From assembly GCA_013214575.1 (NCBI GenBank), contig JABSSD010000005.1, forward strand, positions 1-64,000: a stretch of DNA of 64,000 nt, written 5' to 3'. Source of the stretch: Paracoccaceae bacterium. Lineage in GTDB: Bacteria; Pseudomonadota; Alphaproteobacteria; Rhodobacterales; Rhodobacteraceae. The notes under the pieces were generated by a model that saw nothing but the letters and a program-made list of their open reading frames with translations, did no database searches and had not been told where the DNA came from. Made by a program: the position numbers and the translations under genes. This document shows, piece by piece, positions 19,037 to 28,500 of the stretch. Numbering within the stretch: the first letter of the stretch is position 1; every line of letters starts with the position of its first letter.

Positions 19037-19060
19037 AGCCCCGTCCCTTGCGGCGGGGCT
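19037..19060. terminator. Hairpin between convergent gcvP and znuA
   Basis: AGCCCCG pairs with CGGGGCT across a ten-base loop that can add three further pairs. It lies 25 bases after the gcvP stop and 11 bases before the znuA stop. There is no T-run, but the placement between convergent genes fits a shared transcription barrier. Confidence 0.55.
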
Positions 19061-19071
19061 ATCGCATCATG

Positions 19072-20025
19072 CTAAGAGCAATCTGCCATCCGCTGGCCCA
19101 GATCCAGTAGCAAAGCCGGATAAAACTGCGGCCCCAGAGGAATTTCCGTCCCCATCGGGTCAATCACTGCCGTCTTGGCCCCAGTGCCATCCAGCACCGC
19201 CGCAACCAATCCCGGATTGAACTGCGGTTCCGAGAACACGCAGCTCACCCCCAGCTCCGCCACCGCATCCCGCACCTCAACAATCCGCGCCGGGCTGGGA
19301 GAGCTCGCATCGCCCAGGGAAATCGCCGCCAATGCCGACAGCTCAAAGCTGGTCTCAAAATACTGATAGGCATCGTGAAAAACCACAAACCCACCGTTGC
19401 GCAGCGGCGCCAGCCCGGCGCGGATAGTGACCACAACCTGGTCGATCTCACCCCTGCCAGCCGCTGCGTTTGCACGATAGGTCTCGGCGTTATCCGGATC
19501 AAACAGCGCCAGTTCAGTGGCAATCAGATCCAGCCACAGTTTGCCATTCTCTGGCGCCAGCCAGGCATGCGGATCAATACCCTGGTGACGGTGATCATCC
19601 TGCCCCTCTTGTTGGGGATCTATCTGCTCATGGCCCTCGTCTTCAGGATGGGCAAACCGAACCCCCTCACGAAAGGGCAGCTCAATCACACCCTCAGCAT
19701 GCAGCAGCTCAATCCCCTGCGCATCAGCCGCCAGCGAGTCGATTGATCCCTCCAGCCAAGGGGTCAGACCCTCGCCCATCCAGATCACAAAATCCGCCCG
19801 GCTTAGCGCCAGCGCCTCGGATGGTCGCATCGAATAGCCATGTGGCGAGGCCCCCGGCTGCATCACCAGATCCGGGCTGCCAAGCCCCATCATCACCCGC
19901 GCCACCAGCCCATGCACCGGCGCGATGTCAGTGGCCACACGCGGCACCTCCGCCCGCCCTCCACCGGTGAATATCAGGCTGGCCGCAATTGTGATTAGGG
20001 CTATTCGGAGCATAGGTCGCCTCAT
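19072..20025 (-). CDS. znuA: Zinc ABC transporter substrate-binding protein
   Basis: 317 residues with a signal peptide (LRIALITIAASLIFTGGGRA). The cluster A-I features are PVHGLVARVMMGLGSPDLV, the ligand His in GASPHGYSMRPSEA, the His/Asp-rich mobile loop at about 125-155 (HPEDEGHEQID, DDHRHQGIDPHAW), FVVFHDAYQYFE and a C-terminal Cys pair. It captures Zn2+ for the ZnuCB transporter encoded divergently with zur. Two starts are possible: ATG at 20025 or ATG at 20013 (MLRIAL), and the second gives a more ordinary signal peptide. The gap to zur contains Zur-box-like sequences. Confidence 0.95.
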   Translation of the reverse strand: MRRPMLRIALITIAASLIFTGGGRAEVPRVATDIAPVHGLVARVMMGLGSPDLVMQPGASPHGYSMRPSEALALSRADFVIWMGEGLTPWLEGSIDSLAADAQGIELLHAEGVIELPFREGVRFAHPEDEGHEQIDPQQEGQDDHRHQGIDPHAWLAPENGKLWLDLIATELALFDPDNAETYRANAAAGRGEIDQVVVTIRAGLAPLRNGGFVVFHDAYQYFETSFELSALAAISLGDASSPSPARIVEVRDAVAELGVSCVFSEPQFNPGLVAAVLDGTGAKTAVIDPMGTEIPLGPQFYPALLLDLGQRMADCS

Positions 20026-20026
20026 G

Positions 20027-20074
20027 TGATTTTATAACATTACGAGGCTTGTTAAATGTCATACTATAACATAT
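20027..20074. promoter_or_regulatory. Probable Zur operators between znuA and zur-znuCB
   Basis: The short AT-rich gap holds two related sequences, GATTTTATAACATTAC (20029-20044) and ATACTATAACATATC (20061-20075). Both centre on TATAACAT and are spaced about 32 bases apart. Alphaproteobacterial Zur sites are AT-rich inverted repeats containing TATAAC elements, and these sit exactly where both divergent promoters must be. Zinc-replete Zur would repress both sides. Confidence 0.55.
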
Positions 20075-20112
20075 CAAGCGGCAAATGACCTGACCCAGCG
20101 GAGACGTGAAAG

Positions 20113-20595
20113 ATGGGATCCATCGGCTTTACCACCCACGACCATGCCACCTGCATCAGTGATTGCGTTGCCGCCGCTGACCAACGCTGCCTTGAACAGG
20201 GGTTACAGCTGACCCCGGTGCGCCGCCGGGTGCTGGAAATTCTGCTGCAACAACACCAGTCGCTTGGGGCCTATGACATCCTGGATCACCTGCGCCAGGA
20301 AGGTCTGGGATCGCAGCCGCCGGTGGCCTATCGGGCGTTAGATTTTCTAGTCAAACACGGCTTTGCCCACAAAATTGAACGGCTGAACGCCTTTATTGCC
20401 TGCACCCACCCCGGCGAAAGCCACGCACCCGTTTTCATGATCTGTCGTCAGTGCAAAGCGGTGGCCGAGACCCATACCAACCTGAACGACGGCCAGTTGG
20501 GGCAGCTGGCCCAAGAAGCCGGGTTTCAGATCGAGGGCACCGTGGTCGAGGTCGAGGGCCTGTGCCCGAAATGCCAGGACCTCCCCGCACCATGA
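20113..20595 (+). CDS. zur: Zinc uptake regulator, Fur family
   Basis: 160 residues. The winged-helix domain includes LTPVRRRVLEILLQQHQSLG and YDILDHLRQEG with PVAYRALDFLVKHGFAHKIE. The dimer/metal domain carries CTHPGESHAPVFMICRQCK and the C-terminal CPKC, giving the two CxxC pairs of a structural zinc site. The location in front of znuCB and divergent from znuA identifies it as Zur rather than Fur or PerR. Its stop overlaps the znuC start by four bases (ATGA). Confidence 0.94.
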   Translation: MGSIGFTTHDHATCISDCVAAADQRCLEQGLQLTPVRRRVLEILLQQHQSLGAYDILDHLRQEGLGSQPPVAYRALDFLVKHGFAHKIERLNAFIACTHPGESHAPVFMICRQCKAVAETHTNLNDGQLGQLAQEAGFQIEGTVVEVEGLCPKCQDLPAP

Positions 20596-21344
20596 GCCTG
20601 GTCACCTTAAAAGACCTGAGCATCCGTCACAGCGGCAACCCGGTCCTAACGGATGTCAATTTCACCATCGACAAAGGTGAGATTGTCACTTTGGTCGGGC
20701 CAAATGGCTCCGGTAAATCGACGCTTTTGCGGGCCATCATCGGCGCCCTGCGGCCAAGTTCCGGCCAGGTGATCCGCGCGCCCGGGTTGCGCATCGGCTA
20801 TGTGCCGCAAAAACTGCATATCGACGCCACCCTGCCCCTGACCGTGCGCCGTTTTCTGAGCCTGCCAAAACGGGTGTCCAATTCTGTCGCAGAACAGGCC
20901 CTTGACCAGGCCGGAGCGGGCCAATTGGCAGGTCGGCAGATGTCGCGCCTGTCCGGCGGCCAGTTTCAACGGGTTTTGCTGGCCCGCGCATTGTTGTGTG
21001 ATCCGCAATTGCTGATCCTGGACGAGGCGACGCAGGGGCTGGATCAGCCCGGTTCCGCCAGTTTTTACCAGCAGATCGAAACCGTGCGCCAGCAATTGGG
21101 CTGCGCCGTGCTGATGGTCAGTCATGAATTGCATGTGGTGATGGCGGCCTCTGATCGGGTGATCTGCCTGAATGGCCACATCTGCTGCGAAGGCGAGCCC
21201 GAACATGTGGCCTCGGCCCCCGAATACCGCGCCCTGTTTGGCACCGGAACCCAAGGCGCACTGGCGCTGTACCGGCACGAGCACAATCACTCGCATGACA
21301 GCGATTGCGGTCACGATCCCCAAAGTCACAAGGCCGCAGAATGA
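20592..21344 (+). CDS. znuC: Zinc ABC transporter ATP-binding protein
   Basis: 250 residues starting at ATG 20592, which overlaps the zur stop; longer readings into zur are not credible. Walker A is GPNGSGKSTL near residue 37, the signature is LSGGQFQRVLLARAL, Walker B is LLILDEATQGLD and the H-loop is SHELHVV. The His-rich tail (HEHNHSHDSDCGHDPQSH) is common in ZnuC and may bind zinc. Its ATGA overlap with znuB suggests coupled translation. Confidence 0.95.
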   Translation: MSLVTLKDLSIRHSGNPVLTDVNFTIDKGEIVTLVGPNGSGKSTLLRAIIGALRPSSGQVIRAPGLRIGYVPQKLHIDATLPLTVRRFLSLPKRVSNSVAEQALDQAGAGQLAGRQMSRLSGGQFQRVLLARALLCDPQLLILDEATQGLDQPGSASFYQQIETVRQQLGCAVLMVSHELHVVMAASDRVICLNGHICCEGEPEHVASAPEYRALFGTGTQGALALYRHEHNHSHDSDCGHDPQSHKAAE

Positions 21345-22147
21345 TGCTATTTGACAGTTTTCTGATCTACCCGGCGCTGGCCGGTCTTGGGGTTGCCATT
21401 GCTGCGGCGCCGCTGGGCTGTTTTGTGGTCTGGCGCCGGATGGCCTATTTTGGCGACGCCACCGCCCATGCCTCGATCCTTGGGGTCGCCCTGGCGTTGA
21501 GCTTTGAGATGTCGATCTTTGCCGGTGTGCTGATTGTGGCCCTGCTGATGGCCGCCACCGTTTCAACCCTCAGCAATCGAGGCTATGCCATGGATACCAT
21601 ATTGGGCGTGCTGGCCCATTCGGCGCTGGCCTTCGGTCTGGTGGCGGTGTCGTTTTTGCAAGGCGTGCGGATTGATCTGATGGCCTATCTGTTTGGCGAA
21701 ATTCTGGCGGTGGATCTGCTCGACCTCACGGTGATCTGGGCCGGCGCCCTGCTGGTGCTGACCTTGCTGTGGTGGCGCTGGTCGGCCTTGCTGACCGCCA
21801 CACTGAACCCGGATCTGGCCTATGCCGCAGACATCGACCCGCGCCGCGAGCAATTGGTGCTGACTTTGGCGCTGGCGCTGGTTGTCGCGGTGGCCATCAA
21901 GGTTGTCGGCGTGTTGCTGATCGCCGCATTGTTGATTATCCCCGCCGCGGCAGCCCGCCCCTTTGCTGCCACCCCGGAACGCATGGCGCTGATGGCCGCC
22001 GCTATTGGCGCGATATCTGCTCTTGGCGGGTTGCAACTGGCCTTTGTTTTCGACACCCCCACCGGGCCAACCATTGTATGTCTGGCGGCGATGTTGTTTG
22101 CCCTGTCCAGTGTCACCAGCCTGCTGTTTCGCGGCAGTTCCGCCTGA
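21341..22147 (+). CDS. znuB: Zinc ABC transporter permease
   Basis: 268-residue inner-membrane protein of the ABC-3 family with about eight helices (e.g. LVVAVAIKVVGVLLIAALLI) and the family's WRRMAYFGDATAHASILGVA segment. It starts at ATG 21341, overlapping the znuC stop by four bases; an in-frame ATG follows at once (MMLFDS), so 21344 is also possible. It is the last gene of the zur-znuC-znuB unit and is convergent with the hybrid kinase gene 18 bases away, with no clear terminator between. Confidence 0.95.
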   Translation: MMLFDSFLIYPALAGLGVAIAAAPLGCFVVWRRMAYFGDATAHASILGVALALSFEMSIFAGVLIVALLMAATVSTLSNRGYAMDTILGVLAHSALAFGLVAVSFLQGVRIDLMAYLFGEILAVDLLDLTVIWAGALLVLTLLWWRWSALLTATLNPDLAYAADIDPRREQLVLTLALALVVAVAIKVVGVLLIAALLIIPAAAARPFAATPERMALMAAAIGAISALGGLQLAFVFDTPTGPTIVCLAAMLFALSSVTSLLFRGSSA

Positions 22148-22164
22148 CGCCCACCCCTGGAGGA

Positions 22165-24444
22165 TCAGGTTCCGGTTCTCAATACATCTCCGGTTGCCAA
22201 TATCTTTTCAATGGCGCCCCACAGAGCCTTTTTATTGATCGGTTTGCTCAGAAACCCATCCATGCCGACCTGCAGACATCTCTCCTTGTCTGCGGGCATA
22301 GCATTGGCGGTCAGCGCAATGATCGGACAATGGTCAAGGTGATCTGCAGCCTCAAGCTCGCGGATGATCAACGTCGCTTCCAAACCGTCCATTTCCGGCA
22401 TCATCATATCCATCAACACCACGTCAGGACGCGAGTCGCGGTACATTTGAACAGCTTCGAGCCCATTGGCCGCTACAATAATTTCGGCCGGTGCATCTTT
22501 TAACATCTTGCGCACCACCAGTTGATTGATCTTGTTGTCCTCCGCCAGCAGCACCCGCAATGTCTTGCTCCCCTGGAAGTCTCTCAACGGGTCTGGTCCG
22601 GGATCAGCCAGCAGCGGAGCCAGGTGCAAAGACCGGCTGATCACACTGTGCAACTGCGCCGACCGTACCGGTTTCAGGGCCAGTTGATAGGGGCCAAGCA
22701 TCCGTTTTGTTTCTGCATCCAGGGATTGCTCGACTGACGACAAGATCACCAGGGGCAGGTTAGCATGTTCAGGAATGGCGCGGATCCGACAGGCAAGTTC
22801 CCGACCATCCATACCCGGCATCTGATAATCCTGCAGCACCAGATCAAAACTCTCACCGCGGGCCCGATTCGCCGCCAGAATATCCAGAACTTCCTTCCCC
22901 GAAGACGCCAGAGTACAGTGCATACCCCAGGTTGACAGCCGCTCGAAAAGGATCGTGCGGTTCAGCTCGAGGTCATCTACAACCAGAACTTTCAACCCTT
23001 TCAGGTCAAGGTTATCAGCCCAAACAGGTTCGCAATTTTCACCGCTGGCCAACAACGGCAGATGCATTGTGAACACCGAACCTGCCCCCGGATTGGACTG
23101 GGCCGAAATCGATCCTCCCATCAATCGCAGCAGCCGTGTGGAAATCGCCAAGCCCAGACCTGTGCCTTCAAAATTCCGGGTTGCGGCACCGTCCACCTGC
23201 TCGAAAGCATTGAAAATATGATCCATCTTATCTTCAGGAATACCAATGCCGGTGTCGGTGACAGTTATGGCCAAATCACAGAGATCACCGTTCATGCCGC
23301 CGGAAACATCAATAAAAACATACCCGTCCAAAGTGAACTTGACCGCGTTGCCAAGGATATTGGTAATCACCTGCCGAATCCGGCCCACGTCACCCTCAAA
23401 GACCGTCGGCAGATCGGGGTCATACCGCAGGGTAATTTCCACCCCTTTTTCGACAGCCTTCGGCGACAGCAATGTCACCACGTCTTCCATTGAGGTCTGG
23501 AGATTAAAGGTGCTGGATTCCAGCTTCATTTTGCCGGACTCAATCTTTGAGAAATTGAGAATATCATTGATGATGGTCAACAGCGCCGCGCCGGATGTGG
23601 CGATGGTCTCGGCATACATCTTCTGATCTTCGTCCAGCTCGGTCTCCAGGATCAGTTCCGCCATCCCAATCACCCCATTCATCGGCGTGCGGATTTCATG
23701 GGACATATTGGCCAAGAACTCGGACTTGGCCCCATTGGCGACATCCGCCGCCTCGCGGGCCTGCTCCAGGGCAAACTCGCGTTCGTCCCGTTCGACAAAG
23801 GTATCCTCCATGACCCCAACCGAAAAATTCAGCGCCGAGTACTCTCGCGAGGCGTACCAGGGCAACCGCATGGAGGGTCGCTTCAGGCCGGAAATCGCAT
23901 CCGACATCCGTTGATGGATCATCTGCAGCGGCCGCATCGCCAGCATATGGATCAGATACAAGACCAGCAACGACAGGGCCGCAACCGTCAGCACCGTCCA
24001 CAGAATCGTCTGACGTACCCTTTGTTGCAGCATGATCTGGCCTTCGGAGGTGGACCATTTGACAACCATGTGGGCAAAAACCATGCCTTCCCATTCCATT
24101 GGCCGATCATACATCACAAAACTTCGGGGTTCCTCCGCCACCGCCATCCGGGCTGCGGCAATGACTATCCTGTCTTCATTCAGGATTTGGATTGCCAGAA
24201 TATTGGGATTGCGCGCTATGGCCTCGGTCAGGCCGGTTTCCAGCACCGGCACGTCCTCGACAATAATGGCATCCAGCATCAGGCCGCCCAGCAAGGAGAC
24301 CGTGAGATCCGCCTGCGCAGACAGTTGCTGGGTCATTCTCTGTGTCTCGTAGCGACGTGCCAGATCACCAACGACCCAGGCGACCAAAAAGGCCGCCAGC
24401 GCCATCGACACTACAATTTGGAAAAGGATACCCGTTCGCTTCAT
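22165..24444 (-). CDS. Hybrid sensor histidine kinase with two receiver domains
   Basis: About 759 residues. Membrane helix 1 is at 8-28, then a periplasmic sensor region of about 115 residues, and helix 2 is at about 147-170. The dimerisation domain holds the phospho-accepting His (about 249) in [15 protein letters not shown]. The ATPase domain has [20 protein letters not shown] and GTGLGLAI. Receiver 1 (about 475-600) includes [11 protein letters not shown] and DYQMPGMDG; receiver 2 (about 630-750) includes [11 protein letters not shown] and [11 protein letters not shown]. There is no Hpt domain or DNA-binding output, so a separate partner is needed. It lies 22 bases after a PhnD-like binding protein gene, an arrangement suggesting the binding protein is its ligand sensor. 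The start is the ATG at 24444. Confidence 0.92.
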   Translation of the reverse strand: MKRTGILFQIVVSMALAAFLVAWVVGDLARRYETQRMTQQLSAQADLTVSLLGGLMLDAIIVEDVPVLETGLTEAIARNPNILAIQILNEDRIVIAAARMAVAEEPRSFVMYDRPMEWEGMVFAHMVVKWSTSEGQIMLQQRVRQTILWTVLTVAALSLLVLYLIHMLAMRPLQMIHQRMSDAISGLKRPSMRLPWYASREYSALNFSVGVMEDTFVERDEREFALEQAREAADVANGAKSEFLANMSHEIRTPMNGVIGMAELILETELDEDQKMYAETIATSGAALLTIINDILNFSKIESGKMKLESSTFNLQTSMEDVVTLLSPKAVEKGVEITLRYDPDLPTVFEGDVGRIRQVITNILGNAVKFTLDGYVFIDVSGGMNGDLCDLAITVTDTGIGIPEDKMDHIFNAFEQVDGAATRNFEGTGLGLAISTRLLRLMGGSISAQSNPGAGSVFTMHLPLLASGENCEPVWADNLDLKGLKVLVVDDLELNRTILFERLSTWGMHCTLASSGKEVLDILAANRARGESFDLVLQDYQMPGMDGRELACRIRAIPEHANLPLVILSSVEQSLDAETKRMLGPYQLALKPVRSAQLHSVISRSLHLAPLLADPGPDPLRDFQGSKTLRVLLAEDNKINQLVVRKMLKDAPAEIIVAANGLEAVQMYRDSRPDVVLMDMMMPEMDGLEATLIIRELEAADHLDHCPIIALTANAMPADKERCLQVGMDGFLSKPINKKALWGAIEKILATGDVLRTGT

Positions 24445-24466
24445 CAAAGAATGTCTTTCATGCTCT

Positions 24467-25366
24467 TCAGAATAAGTTACTTTGGGTCATTGCCCGGCGG
24501 ACAAAATCGAAATCCGCATCGGTGCCTGCCAAAAATCCGTTTTTTGAAATCTGACGCACGATCTCTTCGTTTTCCGACGACAGCATAACCCGTCGCATTG
24601 CGGCCACAATCCGGGGCGACACATCTGCACTGGCCAGCCAGGGTTTGGTCACATTGTCAAACGACACCAGCTCCCGAATGGGGACACCTTTGGCCACCAG
24701 CTTCTTGAAAGTGCTCTCTTTCAGGGCGCCAGCAGAGAACCGGCCGGCCCCCACCGCCTCGCCAACCAGGTCATGGCGGCCAAGATAGGCAAAATCCTGC
24801 AGCGCGGCACTGCTGATGCCAGCCTCCAGCAGATGGGCCTGTGCCAGATAGCGGCCAATCGTCGACAGTTCATCACCAAAGGCAAAGCTGCGGCCGGACA
24901 ATTGATCCAGCGATTGAATGTCGCTGTCCGCATGAACCACGATGACACCTTTGAATCGCTTGGCGCCATTCTTGGATTCCATTGTCACCAATTGAACGCC
25001 TGAATTGCGCGCCATGACATGCACATAAGAGGCGGGGCCAAAACGGGCAAAATCCACCTCGCCACTGGCCAGCTGGTCAATCCCAGTTTGGTATTCCTTG
25101 GCGATTTTCATCTTGATAGTGACCGTTTCCCCCAGCTCCATGCTCATCTGCTCGGCCAGGAACAAGAGGAACGGGCGGTATTTTCGAACTGTGTCGGTTG
25201 GTTTATCGGCGGCATAGGTGCCAAAAGTCAGAGTCAGATCTGCCTGGGCTGTCATTGGCAGGGCACTGAGCCCGACGGCAATGGCAACAGCCCCGAGCTG
25301 GGCGGCCAAGCGACGTTTGGGCAAGTAACGACTGATTTTTCGAAAAATGGAAAATACAAAGGTCAT
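24467..25366 (-). CDS. PhnD-like phosphate/phosphonate-type periplasmic binding protein
   Basis: 299 residues. A long signal sequence (to MTAQADL) precedes a binding fold with the family's [39 protein letters not shown], and [18 protein letters not shown] segments. PhnD proteins bind phosphonates, phosphite or related oxyanions. No ABC permease or ATPase accompanies it. Instead it is followed after 22 bases by a membrane-bound hybrid kinase, so a sensory rather than transport role is likely. The ATG has GAGGAAA about seven bases upstream. It is divergent from the large fusion gene at 25595. Confidence 0.88.
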   Translation of the reverse strand: MTFVFSIFRKISRYLPKRRLAAQLGAVAIAVGLSALPMTAQADLTLTFGTYAADKPTDTVRKYRPFLLFLAEQMSMELGETVTIKMKIAKEYQTGIDQLASGEVDFARFGPASYVHVMARNSGVQLVTMESKNGAKRFKGVIVVHADSDIQSLDQLSGRSFAFGDELSTIGRYLAQAHLLEAGISSAALQDFAYLGRHDLVGEAVGAGRFSAGALKESTFKKLVAKGVPIRELVSFDNVTKPWLASADVSPRIVAAMRRVMLSSENEEIVRQISKNGFLAGTDADFDFVRRAMTQSNLF

Positions 25367-25594
25367 AACGTTTCCTCAGGTTGCAAGTCTGCCACTCAAT
25401 CCAGTTGATCCCCAAACCCAACCTGATCACACCGATTAAAAGATAAGGTTAACCTAGTCCAAAATTCCCCCCCAATTTGCCGCTTTGATTGGTTTTTTAT
25501 GGCCCGTTAACCAAACAGTAAGATTCATGACGTTTTCATGACAACTTGACATAAGTTTTATGGACCGGCGCAAAATCGACCGGCGCGGATACAC

Positions 25595-28500
25595 GTGAAA
25601 AATTATATTGAGCCCTTTCTCCTGCAATGGACCAGCCGGTTCAGCCGTGCAATTCCGGCTGCTGCCGCGGCGGTTCTGCTGCTGCCCGCCACCGCACACG
25701 CGATCCCCTCACCCGAATTGGTGATCGGCTCCGTCTCCTCCCTGGGGCAGCTGCTTGCCGTTGGCTTTGCGATGCTTTCAGGCGTCGGCGCACTGGTCGC
25801 GACAAAGCTTGGGTTCGCACCCAAAAAAGGCAGCGCCGCATTGCGCTATCCGGTCCGGCTGATCGCAACCCTGGTCCTGTTTGCAGGCGGGCTATTGGCG
25901 CTAAACTACTGGCAGTACACAAAACAGGTCTCGGCTGAACTGGCCCGACTACAGGCCACATTGGTGCGACCGGCGCAGTTTTCCGGCACTTCGATCAAGG
26001 ATGCCACGCTGAAGGAAACCAGCTTTCTGAAGCAAGAAGATCATCCGTTGGCAATTTCAACCAGCGAAGCGGCTGCCTTGCTGAAGGGCGGTGTTACGCA
26101 GTTTTACGATGTCCGTGAAACAGGTGAAAACGCCATGGGCACGCTGCCGGGGGCAACCCACATCCGGTTCCCCGATTTCCTGCAATCGCAGCCGGTGACC
26201 GGCAATCAGCCCGTCGTTCTGTTCTGCCACAATGGCAACCGCAGCTCGGAAACCTGCGAAAAACTGGCCGCAATGGGCATAGATTGCCGCTTTATCTCAG
26301 GCGGTATTGAAAAATGGATTGTTGAGGGCAACGGCTTTAGCGACACCGAGGTCAAATCGCTGTCCGACCTGCGCGCCATTCCTGAATACTCCAACAAGGA
26401 CGTCTTGTTGAGCACCGATGGTTTCAAATCACTGCTCGACACCGAAGCCCTGCAAATCGTCGACACCCGCTATCCCGGCGACTTTGAAACCGGCCACCTG
26501 CCGGGGGCGGTGAACATCCCCATTCGCGCCCTGCCAACGGATGAGTTGATGCGCCGCATTGAAGCGCTGGACCCCAGCAAACCCACCATTGCCGCCTGCT
26601 ATGATCGCCGCAGCTGTTTTATGGGTCAGGTGCTGGGGCTGGAACTGGCGCAAAAAGGCTTTGATTTCCGCGGCCGCTATACCCTGCCCTGGGAGTTCTT
26701 TATTCCGCCGGCGCCAAAGCCCCATATTCAGGACTGGCAAGCGGCGCAACAGCGCGGTCTTTGGGACCAGGCCATTTCGGCCGTTGCCACTGGTCTGCTG
26801 TGGATCCACGCACGCAGCCATATCCTGCTGGGATTATTGGGTCTGTCACTGCTGACCCGGCTGCTGATATTGCCGGTGGCACTGAAATCCGAACGCGATC
26901 AGATCACCACCGCCGCAACTGCGGATGAGCTGAAGGCCATCAAGGATAAGCTCTCCGGCGACCCGATCCGCAAGGCCCGCGCGGTGCAGGCCTTTTACGC
27001 AGACAAGGGGCTGACCCCGATGCGCAACCTGACGGCGCTGCTGTTCCTGCCGGTGATGATGATCGGTGTGTCCGCCGCCCAAGAGGCCAGCTCAGCACTG
27101 CGGATCCCGTTCCTGTGGATCGCTGATCTGGGCCAGCCTGATCCCACCTTCATCCTGCCGCTGATGTTCACCGCGCTGGCCGGGGTCTATCTGGCCTGGG
27201 CCGTGGCCAAGACACAGCGTCAGACCATGCTGTGGCTGGGCCTGGGCATGCCGACACTGTTTGCCATGGTGTTTGGTCTTGGTGCAGCGGCCAATGCCTA
27301 TCTGTGCTGCAGCCTGACGCTGCTGCTGGTGCAACGCGCCTATGTCACCGGCCTGTTCAGCCGCCTGCGCCAATCCCTTGCCGAACACTTGCACAAACGG
27401 ACCCTGCACCGCCTGCCACGCGGCGTTATCCCCATGGGCTATAGCGAAGAGCTGGCAAGCTCGGGCAACAAGGCCCTGCGGCTGTCGATCCTGAAAAACG
27501 CCGGCCTGCCGGTGCCCGGCGGCGTCGTGGTCCGCTCCGAGGCGATTGCCGACCTGCGGCAGATGTCTGTTGCCCAAAAAGATGTATTTGCGACGCAGAT
27601 CTGGCGGCTTGCCGGTGAAAAGCCCTGTGCGGTGCGCAGCTCGGCCAGTAACGAGGACGGCGCCGACCAGAGCTTTGCCGGGGTGTTCGACTCGGTTCTG
27701 AATGTGACCGCAGACAGCCTGCGCGATGCGCTGGACCAGGTTATTGCCAGCTTTAGCTCTGAACGTGCGGCCAGTTATGATCTGGGCGCCGGGGCCGAGA
27801 ACGCGGGCAATATTCTGGTGCAGCAGATGGTGCAGTCGGACTATGCCGGGGTCATGTTCACCCAGGACCCCACCGCCCCCGGTATGGTGATGATCGAATG
27901 GGTCAAAGGCTGTGGCGAAGACCTGGTCTCGGGTCGGGTCACCCCCACCTCGCTGCGCTTTGGCCGCTATAGCGGTCTGGCGGCCGAGGCTGAGCAGGAT
28001 CAGACGCTGGACCTTGCCCCGCTGCTGGCCCTCGGTCGCCAGATCGAGCAGATCTTTGGCTGCCCGCAAGACGTCGAATGGGCCTATGCCGAGGGTCAGT
28101 TTCAGATCGTTCAGAGCCGCGACATCACCACGCTGAATCTCGGCTCGGAGCAGGAAAAAATCCGGCTGGCTGAATGGCGGCATGTGCTGGACCGCTTTGC
28201 CGATGCAGACCCGGATCAGGCGATTCTGCAACAGGATGAAATGTCCGAGGTGCTGCCGCGCCCGACGCCGCTGTCCTTCTCGCTGATGGGCCGCATGTGG
28301 TCGCCCGGTGGCAGCGTCGATCTGGCCTGCCGTCAACTGGGGGTGCCCTATGGTCTGCCCGAAGGCTCGGATGGCCATATGGTCAATCTGTTTGGCAAAA
28401 CCTACGTTGATGTGGCGCTGAAGCAGGGCATGACGCTGACCCTCAGCACCTTCAAGGCCAAACAACTGCGCAAGCAGGCCCGGCCAATGATCGAGACGTT